From Tillandsia leiboldiana (Eukaryota; Streptophyta; Magnoliopsida; Poales; Bromeliaceae), in assembly GCA_029204045.2 (NCBI GenBank), contig CM055077.1, forward strand, positions 9,872,584-9,936,583: a stretch of DNA of 64,000 nucleotides, written 5' to 3'. Shown here piece by piece: positions 24,301 to 34,472 of this stretch. The notes below the pieces were generated by a model. The model saw only the letters and a program-made list of their open reading frames with translations. It was not told the DNA's origin and did no database searches. The first letter of the stretch is position 1. Each line of letters begins with the position of its first letter. A program made the translations under genes and the position numbers.

Positions 24301-24734
24301 TGACCGAGTGAGAACCCAAGCTTATTAGGGCCTCTTTTCTTTTGGTTGCTGGTGTGGGTATTTTTGGATCGCCTAGTTGTGCTGGCACCAGGGGGCGGTT
24401 TTGGGTGTGTGTTACACTGGTTGTTCTTTCTTTTCCCCCAGCCTTTTGTTGGAGTTCTTGTTGGTCCTTCCACGTCTCATTTCAGGAGCGTTAGGCTTGT
24501 GGATTCCTCGCCCGTGATGGACTCGTTTCCTTTGAGATCTGCGAGTATTTGTGGTAGGGACGCCCGTTGCGAATTCTGGCTCGTGAGATGAGAGAATTAC
24601 GCAATTGGGCCATACCGTACCGGTTGTTGTTGTTGTTGAGGAGTAATCACGGGGAGTGACTGGTGATTTGGGAGCTGGAGACGACGGTGTTGAGTACCTA
24701 TCCTTGGTTTCTGAGACTCCGTGTAAGTTGCTTT

Positions 24735-24752
24735 AGTTTCGAGGACGAAACT
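24735..24752 (+). promoter_or_regulatory. PPT-adjacent hairpin, LARD2
   Basis: AGTTTCG / CGAAACT, loop AGGA; 19 nt before the LTR. Confidence 0.7.
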
Positions 24753-24760
24753 TTCTTTTA

Positions 24761-24771
24761 GTGGGGGAGGA
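24761..24771 (+). promoter_or_regulatory. LARD2 polypurine tract
   Basis: GTGGGGGAGGA immediately before TGTGG, the remaining start of the 3' LTR. Confidence 0.88.
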
Positions 24772-24776
24772 TGTGG

Positions 24777-25932
24777 TGTCACGCCCCGGGGTCGAAACTG
24801 CGACCCGGGCTCGCTAACAGATCCGCCATCTGTACGGAAACTGCCGTACAGACGAAGCGTCTAACCTGCAAAAAGAATCAACTACAGTATACAGATATCA
24901 GAGCTGAAAGTAACTACTAAAAACTGAAATCCAAACACTGTACAACTGAAAATAAATACAATATCCATCTCCCAAATACGATCGTATAAAAAGTCCTCTG
25001 ATACAAAACTCAAAAGGGAGATATCTCCAATAAAATACATCGGTGTACAAGCTCTCAATACAAAAATATCCTCACTACATCAGTCTCTCAAACTGTAAAA
25101 TAAAGTACAACTCTATACCTCACAACAAAGGTCTCTCAACAGAGGAAAAAGAAGTAAACTAATCTACTGAAGCTCTCCTCTGAAGGGGTACCGCTACACT
25201 CCAACGACGGGTAGGGAACTAGCTCGCGACGGGTAGGGAACTAGCTACACTCCAACAGGAGAAGAAGTTCCTGGGGAAAAAGACACCACGACGGGTGTGA
25301 GAACTACTTCCCACAGTAGTTCTCAATGGGTGCCGTCAACAAGCCCAACGGTCTGCCCACTAAGTCTACTAGAGGCAAAAGATAACAGTGCAATGAAATC
25401 TGAACAAGAAAAGCTGGAGCTACTCTACAACTACCATGCCTCTATCTAGATGCTCAAAAAGTGGAACAGATGAAAGTAAATGTGACCACACGCACCCAAG
25501 GTGCTCAAACGACCCAATCGAACTGACTGCCTCATAGGGTCCAGTCAAGCCTGCGCCTGTCGACTAGGAACACACCTGCCCACTACCACACATCCACATG
25601 AGGACGGGATTTACGTGGGGCGTCCTGTCCGACTAACTCACCCCTCGCGCAAAACTTCCTCAACAGGCCCATCGTTGCATCCACTGCGGAAAACTGCGTC
25701 AACAGGCCAACCATCGTATCCACAGCGGCATCTCAGGGACGCGACTCCAACTGAGGAAAACGACGCGGCATAGAGTATCAAACATTGGCATAAGCAGGCT
25801 ATAGTCAAGATCCACGCTCACTCTCAGAACGGTAGGACTCAAGATCCCCAAATATCTCGCACAACAGTCGGAGCACTCTCGACGACTCAGCTGATCAGCA
25901 CACACGAAACACGAGACACTAGCCTCTCCAAC
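24777..25932 (-). mobile_element. LARD4 LTR fragment (inverted)
   Basis: Minus-oriented LARD LTR right part, collinear with 9328-10460 of LARD1. On minus it ends GGGGCGTGACA at 24777. It is cut at 25932 by LARD3, and the remainder is not seen right of LARD3 because of the later insertion and gap. It contains a 10-bp-stem hairpin (25298-25325). Confidence 0.85.
25298..25325 (-). promoter_or_regulatory. Leader hairpin TGAGAACTAC in LARD LTR
   Basis: TGAGAACTAC / GTAGTTCTCA, perfect 10-bp stem with an 8-nt loop. Related hairpins lie at 9826-9853, 20758-20786 and 29403-29431. Confidence 0.6.
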
Positions 25933-26754
25933 TGTGAAGACCCGAAATTCCCACTTATGGAGCACTGTTTCATCTACAGCTTCTGGAGGCCTATGCGGCG
26001 CGTCGGCGGGGTTTGTGCACAATTTGGACACAAGTGGGGGACTTCGGGCTTAAATGGATCACGTGGGTGATCAAATGGCCCCGTCGAATGCTTAGAAGTG
26101 GTTTTGCGCGCAATGGATATTAAAATTGGGCTCAGCGCGAGGTTTGGACAAAAGAACATCTTTCCGGATGCCTTCGGCAACTTTTAGAGTTGGATTTTGG
26201 CAAATCGGACTTCGGATTTGGATTCAGCGCGCGAAAACGATGAAAATGGACTATTCACTTGTATTTTTCGGAGCCCGGATGATGCGCACGTTTTTCGAGG
26301 CTTCTTGGTACTGTTCCGGCGCCGGTGGGCAGCGGCGGCGGCGGTGGGCAGCGGCGGCAGCGGCGGAGCGCCGCGCGGGCAGGCGGGGGCAGGTGCGCGG
26401 TCCACCGCGGAGGCGTGCACCGGTCGTGGGCCACGTGGCGGATCCCGGTTGGCCGGCGCAGGGGGCGCGGTCCCCGGGAGAAGGCGCGGTGTACGGTGGA
26501 CCGGAGGGTGACGCGTGGCAGATGGCGGTTGGCTGGTCCTCGTGCGCGCGGTCCACGGAGCGGGTGCAGGCCGCCTCAAGGCGCGTGCGTGTAGGGTGGC
26601 AGGCGGCGGCGCAGGCGCGCACGTAGGCGCGGTCGGGGCTGAGTGCGGTCCACGTGTCGACGCCTCCGCGCTCCACGTGTCGAGCAGCGGATGGCCGAGG
26701 CGGTTGTCCGCTGTTCGGGTGCGACGTGGCCGGCCGTGGGGATTTCGGGCGGCT

Positions 26755-26781
26755 ACAGTGTTGGGCTTGGCCCAACACTGT
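26755..26781 (+). promoter_or_regulatory. U3 palindrome, LARD3
   Basis: ACAGTGTTGGGC, loop TTG, GCCCAACACTGT: perfect 12-bp arms, 72 bp before TATA. Confidence 0.75.
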
Positions 26782-26847
26782 TCACGCCCGAATCTTCATG
26801 CGCCCGGAAATTTCGGCCCAAAGCCCATTTTCGGGATTTTTCGGGTT

Positions 26848-26865
26848 GGGCCTATAAATAGGCCC
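26848..26865 (+). promoter_or_regulatory. Palindromic TATA box, LARD3 LTR
   Basis: GGGCCTATAAATAGGCCC is an exact palindrome centred on the TATA element. Confidence 0.75.
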
Positions 26866-29800
26866 TTTGCACTGCCCTTTTCGGGCTTTTCCCGAGCTCT
26901 CTGGCCTGAGGGCCCTTCAGCAAATTTGTTGCTCACCTTGTTGCGCATCTTGTGGAGGAAGCTCGGAATTTTTGGAAGGAGTGGCGTCGACGACTTCGGC
27001 ATCGTGGCACAGAGCGACATATTTTCATCGCAGGCCTATTATCGTCGCAGTTTGGTATGAGAGGTCCACGGAGCTACCCCGACAATATTTTCGGATGATT
27101 TTTGCGGCGTCGGATTCACGAGAGGTAGATCTACGATTGTTGTATTGTCCACTTTTCTCAGATTTGAGTTTTGTTTGGGGTTCCGGGTACGTTTTTAACT
27201 CCCTTTGCCGCTGATGGAATTCCGGACAGCAACCTGTTGCCAAATTTTTATCTCCGCAACCGAGCATCGTATGGCGACGTGCTTTTACACTTTTTTCATC
27301 TACTCGACGCAAGGATTATCACAGTATTTTTCTTGGATTTTTTTGAGTGTTGACCGAAGGTATATGTTCTTCCCATTATCTGTAAACGGAATTAAAGTTA
27401 TGTTGCTGTGTGGTTTTGCGCACCTGTACTGTGGAATTTGTAACTCGGCCTACGGGGCTCGGAATTGGACGTGCAGGTACTCGTTTCGAAGGTATTGACG
27501 CGAGGATTGCTGTGATATTTTTATTGGATTTTTCTGGGCAATTTCGGCAGGTGAAATAAGCACAGCTTTGGGACTGATTTTCAGACTGTGTATACTTGGT
27601 TAAATTTTGGAATAAAAGTGTAATGTTGGGCCTTATTGTTGTACCCAGGGGTGTTTGCAAGTGTTGCTGGACCCGTTGGATCTGCAGACTTTGATTTCGG
27701 GGTACTTTCAACTGTTTGGAGTCGAGGCTTTCGCGACGTGCACCGAGGATGCAGTTTCGGCAGAATTTGGACTGTGAGCGTCTGCACACTTCACCGACTT
27801 CAGGTTTGCCTTGGTTTAAGCGCTTCAGGTGGGTAAGCTTAATATCAGTAACTGTATAAGGCAATGATTATGTTATGGCGAATATAAGTGCACTTGTGGG
27901 GATGTCACCCCTCTATGACTGATGCATGCATGTTTAGGGTACATGGTTTATGTTTGTAAGGTAGGTAAGCTTGATAATGATATTTGTATAAATGATTGCA
28001 AGAATAGTAGTATTTATGAGGTATACTGAGGACTTGCATGACTTGGACATCTATGTGATGTTTAGTGTAAGCTTACCTAGGATAATGTTACCCTATGAGA
28101 TTATGTAACATGCCATGTTAGCACATAGCCTTTCATGTGGTTGGTTTATGCTTTGGGACAGGATTTCGTAGCTATGTGCGGATTTGTACTTTGAGGAGTT
28201 ATTATGATCGAGGATTATGGTCAGGTGTAGGCATGTGGATTACTTTGTTGTATCTTTCTTGAGGACAAATGCATGCTTGTATGGACATATAGTTAGGCCC
28301 CCTTTTTATTGCTACACTACTTATTGGAACTTGACTTAGGAGAAACCATGCTTTTCCTTTCTCCTTCTTGTTAGTCAGGTGGTCAGTGTTGCTCGGGTTC
28401 GAGCAGGGGTCTGGATAGTGTAGCCGGGATTTCGTGTCTGGGACATGTTGGATTAGTTGTGGGGCTTTGCGGCAACCGCGGATATTGGGCGGTTGACCGG
28501 ATGTTTCTCTATGCACCTGATTGGGTATCAGTTTTCTTTAGTGGATGGAGTTTCCCACTTATCGTTCAGTTGCATCCGATTGAGGTCGGGTCTTTCCTTG
28601 GTGGTTGAGTTTTCCCACTTTGATCAGATTGATGATCAAAGTCCTGCTGTTACTGAGATACTGTTACTGAGATACTGTTACTGAGATACTTTACTCGTGC
28701 AGGTCACTCCCCTCGAGCGCCACTCCGGAGGTAGGCTTTTCGGACCCAGCCTTGTGTGCCGGTCTGATACTTATTTTGGGATGCGAGCCGTGCGGGCCGA
28801 TCCCGCGGTTTCGAGCCTTGTGTGCAGATTCCGCTGAGCAGGCAATGCCAGTTTTACTGGTGGCACTAGATTGGGTTTATTACAGATATTTGCCTTTCTT
28901 GTTTCACTCGTGTCAGGGGGACCGAGTGGAGTCTAGTAGCTGTGTTTAGACCGGTGCTAGTGTTGTTGGGATCCATTTGGGGACTGTGGTCCCGAGGTCT
29001 TTGTGAGTTGTTGACCGTTGTGCGAGAGGCTTGGTGATCTGGAGTTTATCCGTTCTGAGAGAGAGCGTGGATTTTGACTATAGCCTGCATGAGCCACTAC
29101 TCGATAGCGAGTTAGTCCGTTTGGACGCCCTACGTAATTCCTGCCCGTCACCGGGAGGTGGTTGTAGGTGGGCGCAGGTTTGACTGGACCCGATGTGGCA
29201 GTCAGCTCGATTGGGTCGATTGAGCACCTCGTGTGCGAGTGTTGCACATCTTTATCAGAGTTTCCCTATTTGAGCTTTTAGATAGAGGCATGGTAGCTGT
29301 TGAGAGTCTCCAGCTTTCCTATTTCAGTCTTTACTGCTTTGGTTATCTTATGTCTCTTGAGGACTTGGTGGGCAGACCGTCAGGTCTGGCGGTGGTACCC
29401 ACTGAGAACTCCCTTTTTGGTGTAGTTCTCACACCCTTTGGGGGTCTTCCCCCTCCTTTTTCCTTTCTCTCCCTTGTTTTGCAGAGTCTTAGCGGGTGTT
29501 GCGGATTCTGCAGTTGTTGTTCGAGGCGAGGGAGTCGCGAGCTAGATCCCTACCCGTCGTTGGAGAGTAGCGGTACCCCTTCAGAGGAGATCATCAGTAG
29601 ATTAGTTGTTTCTTTTTCCTCTTTTGAGAGACTGTTGTAGTGAGGATTTTATGTATTGAGATACTGTACACTATTGTATTTATTGGAGTTACCTCCCGGT
29701 TGGGTTTAGAGCTTGTATTTGAGGATTTTGTATCATTATTATTTTGGGAGGCGAACATTGTTGTATTATTTCCAGTTGTACAGTGATTGATTTTAGTTAT

Positions 29801-29918
29801 ACAGCAGATTTTTACTTATAGCTCTGATATCTGTTTAGCTGTAGTCCTTTTCTTGCAGGTAGGACGCTTCGCTTATGCAGGTTGGCATAGGTGGCGGATC
29901 TGTTGGCGAGCCCGGTTC

Positions 29919-29923
29919 GCAGT
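29919..29923 (+). repeat. Target-site duplication of Sirevirus C (left)
   Basis: GCAGT, repeated exactly at 36320-36324. Confidence 0.95.
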
Positions 29924-30253
29924 TGTTACGGCATTTTGGTATTGGTATATTTCGTGAGTCATGTCAGTGAGTTGAGTCGGAGTCTTAAAGGGATAAAATT
30001 GTCAATCAGCAATCAAAGACTTAGAGAAGATTCAACAAGAGCTCAAGTTGACACTCAGTGTCTTGAGTCTTGAAGATTGAAGTTGAAGAATTGTGGATCA
30101 GTTACATCAATCTCAAGAAGAAAGTATTCAAAAGGATCAGGTATGGTTAACTAAATAATTTTGGTGATCCGAATACTTTCTTATAGTGTAGAAACACTTG
30201 GATGATTTTTTAATTGCATAAAAATCAAAAAACTGGACATGGGACATGTTCAG

Positions 30254-30477
30254 GATCCGGATCAGACCTTGCAATCCGGATCCCGAAGGGTACTTGTTCA
30301 TTGGCAATTTCAATCCGGATCCTAGGCCATTCCGATCCGGATCCCGAACATGGGACTTTGCTAAATTGCATGAACGATCCGGATCGGACTTTGCAATCCG
30401 GATCCCGAACCCTTGGTTTTTCTGGAATCGTCAATCTCGTTACGACGATCCGGATCGCAGTAAATCCGATCCGGATC
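30254..30477 (+). promoter_or_regulatory. GATCCGGATC palindrome array, 8 copies
   Basis: Eight ATCCGGAT-core palindromes; five are perfect GATCCGGATC. Several are followed by CCCGAAC. They lie just upstream of TATA in U3. Palindrome arrays in this position are a known Sirevirus feature. Confidence 0.85.
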
Positions 30478-30543
30478 GCCATCCTGAAAATTTCTAGATA
30501 AGGTATGTTTTTGATTCTTATCTCTTTCCAAAGGTTTCTAAAC

Positions 30544-30550
30544 TATAAAT
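30544..30550 (+). promoter_or_regulatory. LTR TATA box, Sirevirus C
   Basis: TATAAAT 67 bp after the last palindrome; the transcript probably starts near 30575. Confidence 0.8.
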
Positions 30551-30803
30551 AGACGTTTAGGGTTTCTCAAAAACGTGGGAGCTACGGCCGATCAATTTAT
30601 AAAACTCTTGAGAGCAACCCTAGAGGCTAGGTTTTTATCGATATTCTTTATAGCCTCTTTTAGGTCAATTCGATGGTTCTTTCAAGAACATATCTTTTGT
30701 CGAATTGATCTAATCTTTGCTTAGAGATTTCTTTTACGGTTCCTCAATGAGAATCTAAGCAAAGGATCACCATCGAAGTCAATATTCTTATCGACTGAGT
30801 TTG

Positions 30804-30906
30804 CGTCGTGGATTCGACGTGGCATCGTGGATTCGGTGTGCTAAAGGCGTTTCGTGGATTCGAAACGTGTGCTCGTGGATTTGAGTGGCGTTCGTGGATT
30901 CGAACG
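30804..30906 (+). repeat. TGGATT-loop hairpin array, 5 units (Sirevirus C 5' LTR)
   Basis: Hairpins at 30804-30819, 30823-30838, 30848-30867, 30872-30885 and 30889-30906, all with loop TGGATT. Stems: CGTCG, CATCG, CGTTTCG, CTCG, CGTTCG with complementary 3' arms. The 3' LTR copy is at 35801-35903. Confidence 0.85.
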
Positions 30907-31324
30907 TGTGCAGTGGGCGTGCAAAATCGGTGGAGCGCGAGGTCCAAGAAATTGAAGGAGGGGTTAAATCCGTGGAGACGGTAATCACCTTGTTATTCTT
31001 CTTTTCTTAGGGATTGTTATTGCGTGGATATCCAACCGGTCAGCGCAAGGTCCGAAGAAGCTGAAGGAGGGGTTTGAGTCCGTGGAGTCGGTAATCACCT
31101 TGTTATTCTTCTATTCTTATTGGATTGTTATTGCGTGTTGGTCCCGTGGTTTTTCTCCTGGATTGGAGTTTCCACGTATATCTCGGTGTGCTGTTTTTTA
31201 TTTCCGCATTGGTTTTTATTTTGCACTGAGATTTGGTTTTATAAGTATTACACCTATTCACCCCCCCTCTAGTTGTTTGATAGTACCTATTTAGATCCTT
31301 GTGGATCCCATAATAACCTACAAT

Positions 31325-31336
31325 TGGTATCAGAGC
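31325..31336 (+). promoter_or_regulatory. Primer-binding site, Sirevirus C
   Basis: TGGTATCAGAGC, two bases after the LTR. Confidence 0.95.
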
Positions 31337-31356
31337 GGGTTTTAGATTTATCTATC

Positions 31357-33318
31357 ATGATGGGTAAAAGTGGTAATATTTATAGACCTCCTCTTTTTGA
31401 TGGGACTAATTATGCTTATTGGAAAGTGCGGATGAGAGCTTTTCTCATCGCAATTGATGAGCGGGTATGGCAATCCGTGGAATACGGTTGGGTGCATCCT
31501 GTTGAGGAAGTAGGAAATTCTACTACCCCAAAACCTCGCTCTAGATGGTCAAAAGAGGAATTTGAAAGATCTTCTTACAATGGGAAAGGTATGAACGCTT
31601 TATTTAATTCTCTTTCCTCGACTGAGTTCACAAGAATTTCCGCGTGTGAAACCGCGAAGGAAATTTGGGATATTCTCAAAATTACACATGAGGGTACTAA
31701 TCTTGTAAAAATTCAAAAGCTCCAGATGCTTACAAGTCAATTTGACTCTATTCATATGGAAGAGCATGAATTGTTTACAGATTATTACACAAGACTTCAA
31801 GATATAATCAACTCTTGTGCTAATTTAGGAGAAAAGATCCCGGAGTCGAAAATTGTAAGAAAGATACTTCGGACTCTTCCGGAACGGTTTAGGGCAAAGG
31901 TTACCGCCATTGAAACCGTTAGTCATCCGGATGAGATGAGTGTAGAGGAATTAGTAGGTGCTTTGCAAACTTATGAAATGACTTTTCCTACTAATCAAGT
32001 TTCTTCCAAGTCTTCTTCTAAGCTTATAGGTATTGCATTCAAATCCACAAAGGAAGAAGATAGCGAATCAAGTTCCGACGATGAAATCTCTTTTGCCGAT
32101 TTTGAAGAACAATTGGCGCGGATCACAAAGAAATTTCGTCGGAAGTTTTGGAAGAATCGAACCGATGGATCTTCATCCACGAAACCTTCTAAAGGATCAT
32201 CGGGTTCTAAATCCTCTAACCTCAAAAGCTTTGCAAAACCTTCTAAAGAAAAAGAAAAAGATGATTTCGAAGGGGAAATCCAATGCTATAGATGCAAAGG
32301 CTACGGCCATTTTTCAACGGAATGTCCTTCTCCGAAATCATATAAAAAGAAGGTTTTGCAAGCGAAAACTTGGGACGATTCTACTTTTAATGAATCGACC
32401 TCAAGTAAAGAGGAAAAAGTCGTTGCCTTACATGCTTCTCAAATTCCCTCTTCTAATGTTTGCTTATCATCTTTAATCACTGACTCTATTCCTTTGATTT
32501 TGCATGAAACATCAACCTCCAACAGAGAGTCATCAAGTGAGGGGGAGTCGGACGAAGAAGAACTCGTTGAGGCATATCAACAACTTCTTGCGGAATCTAA
32601 GAAGATGGCCAAGCATATCAAGAAGTTGAGGAAGCAACGACTTGAGAATCAAGACGAGAATCATGCTTTAAAGATCAAACTTCATGATCTCGAGGAGGAA
32701 CGAGAGCTTTTATTGGATAATAATAAAATCCTCCAGGAAAAGATAAATCAATCAGAAACGATCGTTAATTCCCATATTAACAAGATTGATTTTCTTGAAA
32801 AGCAGTTTGAGGAGATTCATGTTACCAACCAAGCTTTGACCAAGCAAGTCCATCAACTTAAATCCGACATACAAAGGATTTCAACCGGTTCGAAGAAACA
32901 TGATTGTATGTCCGGATTAGGTCAAACAAGCAAGGTTGGTTTGGGATTCAAAAAGGACCAAACTGTGCATGCTTCAAGTTCCACATTCAAATTGAAAGGA
33001 AGAACGTGTCACCTTTGTGGACTTGAAGGACATTTGGTGAAGGATTGCCCGAAAAAGAGAAAGAAAAATTCTTCGGCAACTTCATCTACGGAGCGAACTC
33101 AACGGAATCAAAAGACACATCAAGTCAAAGGAGTTCACTCAACCCACCAAAGGTCCGAGCCACAACATCAATCATACAAGTGGATCACTACGAGGCAAAG
33201 ACCTAAGGTGGACCAACAGTCAAAGCGGACAACCCCCGGCCACGACGAATCAAGACAACCCAAAATCCAGCGATTTTGGATTCGGAAAGGTGATATCTTT
33301 CCTTGTCTTAAGTTCTAA
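31357..33318 (+). CDS. gag: Gag polyprotein of Sirevirus C (653 aa), intact
   Basis: Structural protein that assembles particles around element RNA. Start chosen at the first ATG after the PBS (ATGATGGGTAAA), because YRPPLFDGTNYAYWKVRMRA, typical of copia Gag N-termini, follows at once. Order: N-terminal domain (about 10-60); UBN2-type core (60-230) with FTDYYTRLQDIINSC; basic segment; CCHC knuckle CYRCKGYGHFSTEC (310-323); acidic stretch then a long coiled coil (about 395-510); second knuckle CHLCGLEGHLVKDC (551-564); basic tail ending RKGDIFPCLKF. In E the matching RKGEIFPCL is followed 18 residues later by the protease DSG, so this Gag stops just short of Pol. No stop or frameshift, unlike its relative B. 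Confidence 0.93.
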   Translation: MMGKSGNIYRPPLFDGTNYAYWKVRMRAFLIAIDERVWQSVEYGWVHPVEEVGNSTTPKPRSRWSKEEFERSSYNGKGMNALFNSLSSTEFTRISACETAKEIWDILKITHEGTNLVKIQKLQMLTSQFDSIHMEEHELFTDYYTRLQDIINSCANLGEKIPESKIVRKILRTLPERFRAKVTAIETVSHPDEMSVEELVGALQTYEMTFPTNQVSSKSSSKLIGIAFKSTKEEDSESSSDDEISFADFEEQLARITKKFRRKFWKNRTDGSSSTKPSKGSSGSKSSNLKSFAKPSKEKEKDDFEGEIQCYRCKGYGHFSTECPSPKSYKKKVLQAKTWDDSTFNESTSSKEEKVVALHASQIPSSNVCLSSLITDSIPLILHETSTSNRESSSEGESDEEELVEAYQQLLAESKKMAKHIKKLRKQRLENQDENHALKIKLHDLEEERELLLDNNKILQEKINQSETIVNSHINKIDFLEKQFEEIHVTNQALTKQVHQLKSDIQRISTGSKKHDCMSGLGQTSKVGLGFKKDQTVHASSSTFKLKGRTCHLCGLEGHLVKDCPKKRKKNSSATSSTERTQRNQKTHQVKGVHSTHQRSEPQHQSYKWITTRQRPKVDQQSKRTTPGHDESRQPKIQRFWIRKGDIFPCLKF

Positions 33319-33737
33319 TTAGCTTATGACTGTATGTAATGCTTTGATTGGTTTTCCCTTCATATCTTTCTTAATCTTTGCATTACATGGTTTTCAATGC
33401 TCTTCGTTTTTATACTTTGTTTTTGAACAAAAGGGTTTTTACTGAACAAGTGCATTGAATAAAAAGGGCTTCACGTTTATTCACTCCAAATTAATTTTAT
33501 ATGGATTATCAACTTTACTCCATAATCATAATCTTGAAGATACTTCATTATAGGAGTTTTTGATATTATAAGCATCAAATTTTAGAAATCATGTGTGATC
33601 TTTAGATGCTTAATCTATCTCGGTTGTGTGAATTCATTGTGATAAACGTGAGACAACCGATAGACTAAAATTTGGGATTTAATTCTTTCACGTAAGAGAT
33701 TGCATTCTTACAAGGGTATTGAAATAATTTGCAAAAG

Positions 33738-33838
33738 ATGTGGAAAGAGTTACATCCGAAAGGAGTGTGAAAACTACCACCACATGTTGGAAAGAGCTGC
33801 CACCCCGGTCGTCCGGTCTGTGTGTGAAGCTACCACAT
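33738..33838 (+). ncRNA. Conserved 101-nt 3' element, C copy
   Basis: Opens ATGTGG and closes CCACAT (perfect outer pairing). Inside are four loose repeats of a GGAAAGAG-pyrimidine-TRCCA type, and CCGGTCGTCCGG. 420 bp downstream of gag. Shared with B and E, while flanking sequence is much less alike. Confidence 0.65.
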
Positions 33839-34472
33839 GGTATGGATGCTTGAAAATTATTTATGAAATTTTGTTTAGTTGAAGCATTTGGAGATTTATA
33901 TGCAAAGCTCTTATTTTTTTGAACAATCTCCTGGTTGGTATAAGGTGGGATAGTTGAAAGATGCTCAAAGAGCCACCCTTAGGTATTTTAGTGCTTATCT
34001 CAAATTTGAAAGGGTAAGAAATCAAAATGATGTCATTTGGAAATCTCTGTAAGTCATCTTTGTACATCCGTTACATCTTGATAGACTTTGGATCTCAAGA
34101 TTATTTTTGATGACTTGTGTTTGATGAATATAACATGAAAAATGGTTTATAATGTTTTACCTTTATTTTTCATGATTTTGGAGTAAATATTTTTAATTTT
34201 GTGAAATTAATTGGATTGAATGACATCTGTGTGAATTCATTGTTTAAAAGCACTTAAATTGATTTCTTGATGGAATACAAATCGGTATTTGAAAAGATTC
34301 CAAAATCTGGATTTGTTTCAAGAAATTATTTAATTTTTGCTTTCTGGTACAGGTACGCAATCTGCATTTTTGTTATATACCGGAACTGAGCTTTTATCTC
34401 TCTTTCTCTATGAACTAATGCTGTTAGTGATTTCCTTTTGTCTAGTATGTTCACTGTTTGACAATTTGTGAC

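Larger units (their letters stand above)
21301..24771 (+). pseudogene. LARD2 internal region: gag-pol relic
   Basis: A decayed gypsy polyprotein seen in fragments. A gag piece near 21975-22070 reads WEAESWLVVMEKLFESS, as in the WVDTMEKFFEDLL motif of A. An RT piece near 23530-23640 reads GHYEL..RPNGLTNAP. A DILI-type RT relic lies near 23700, and an RNase H piece (DGFARYSDASHSGFG) near 24030-24090. Frames change repeatedly and stops are frequent. The same relics in LARD3 show that the family was already defective when it amplified. It cannot encode its own enzymes; trans-mobilisation is inferred. Confidence 0.75.
17326..24776 (+). mobile_element. LARD2: large non-autonomous gypsy derivative
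   Basis: 5' LTR 3975 bp, PBS, 3.47-kb internal region, PPT, and only the first five bases (TGTGG) of the 3' LTR before the LARD4 LTR in opposite orientation. No open gag or pol. Gag, RT and RNase H relics are readable only in pieces. Confidence 0.85.
25933..29923 (+). repeat. LARD3 5' LTR, main part
   Basis: Starts TGTGAAGACCCG. ABRE-type cores occur at 26432-26439, 26651-26658 and 26674-26681. The U3 palindrome is at 26755-26781 and a palindromic TATA at 26848-26865. It is interrupted by Sirevirus C at 29924 and resumes at 36325. Confidence 0.88.
29924..31322 (+). repeat. 5' LTR of Sirevirus C
   Basis: TGTTACGGCATT to ATAACCTACA. Order: palindrome array, TATA, TGGATT hairpin array, tandem duplication of about 92 bp (30935-31026 and 31043-31136), then the C-rich block CTATTCACCCCCCC near the end. 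Confidence 0.95.

Noticed and set aside
30214..30501. Frames of 83-95 codons in the Sirevirus LTR (also at 35211-35545)
   Set aside because: They arise from the GATCCGGATC palindrome array, which is open in several frames of both strands; located upstream of TATA.
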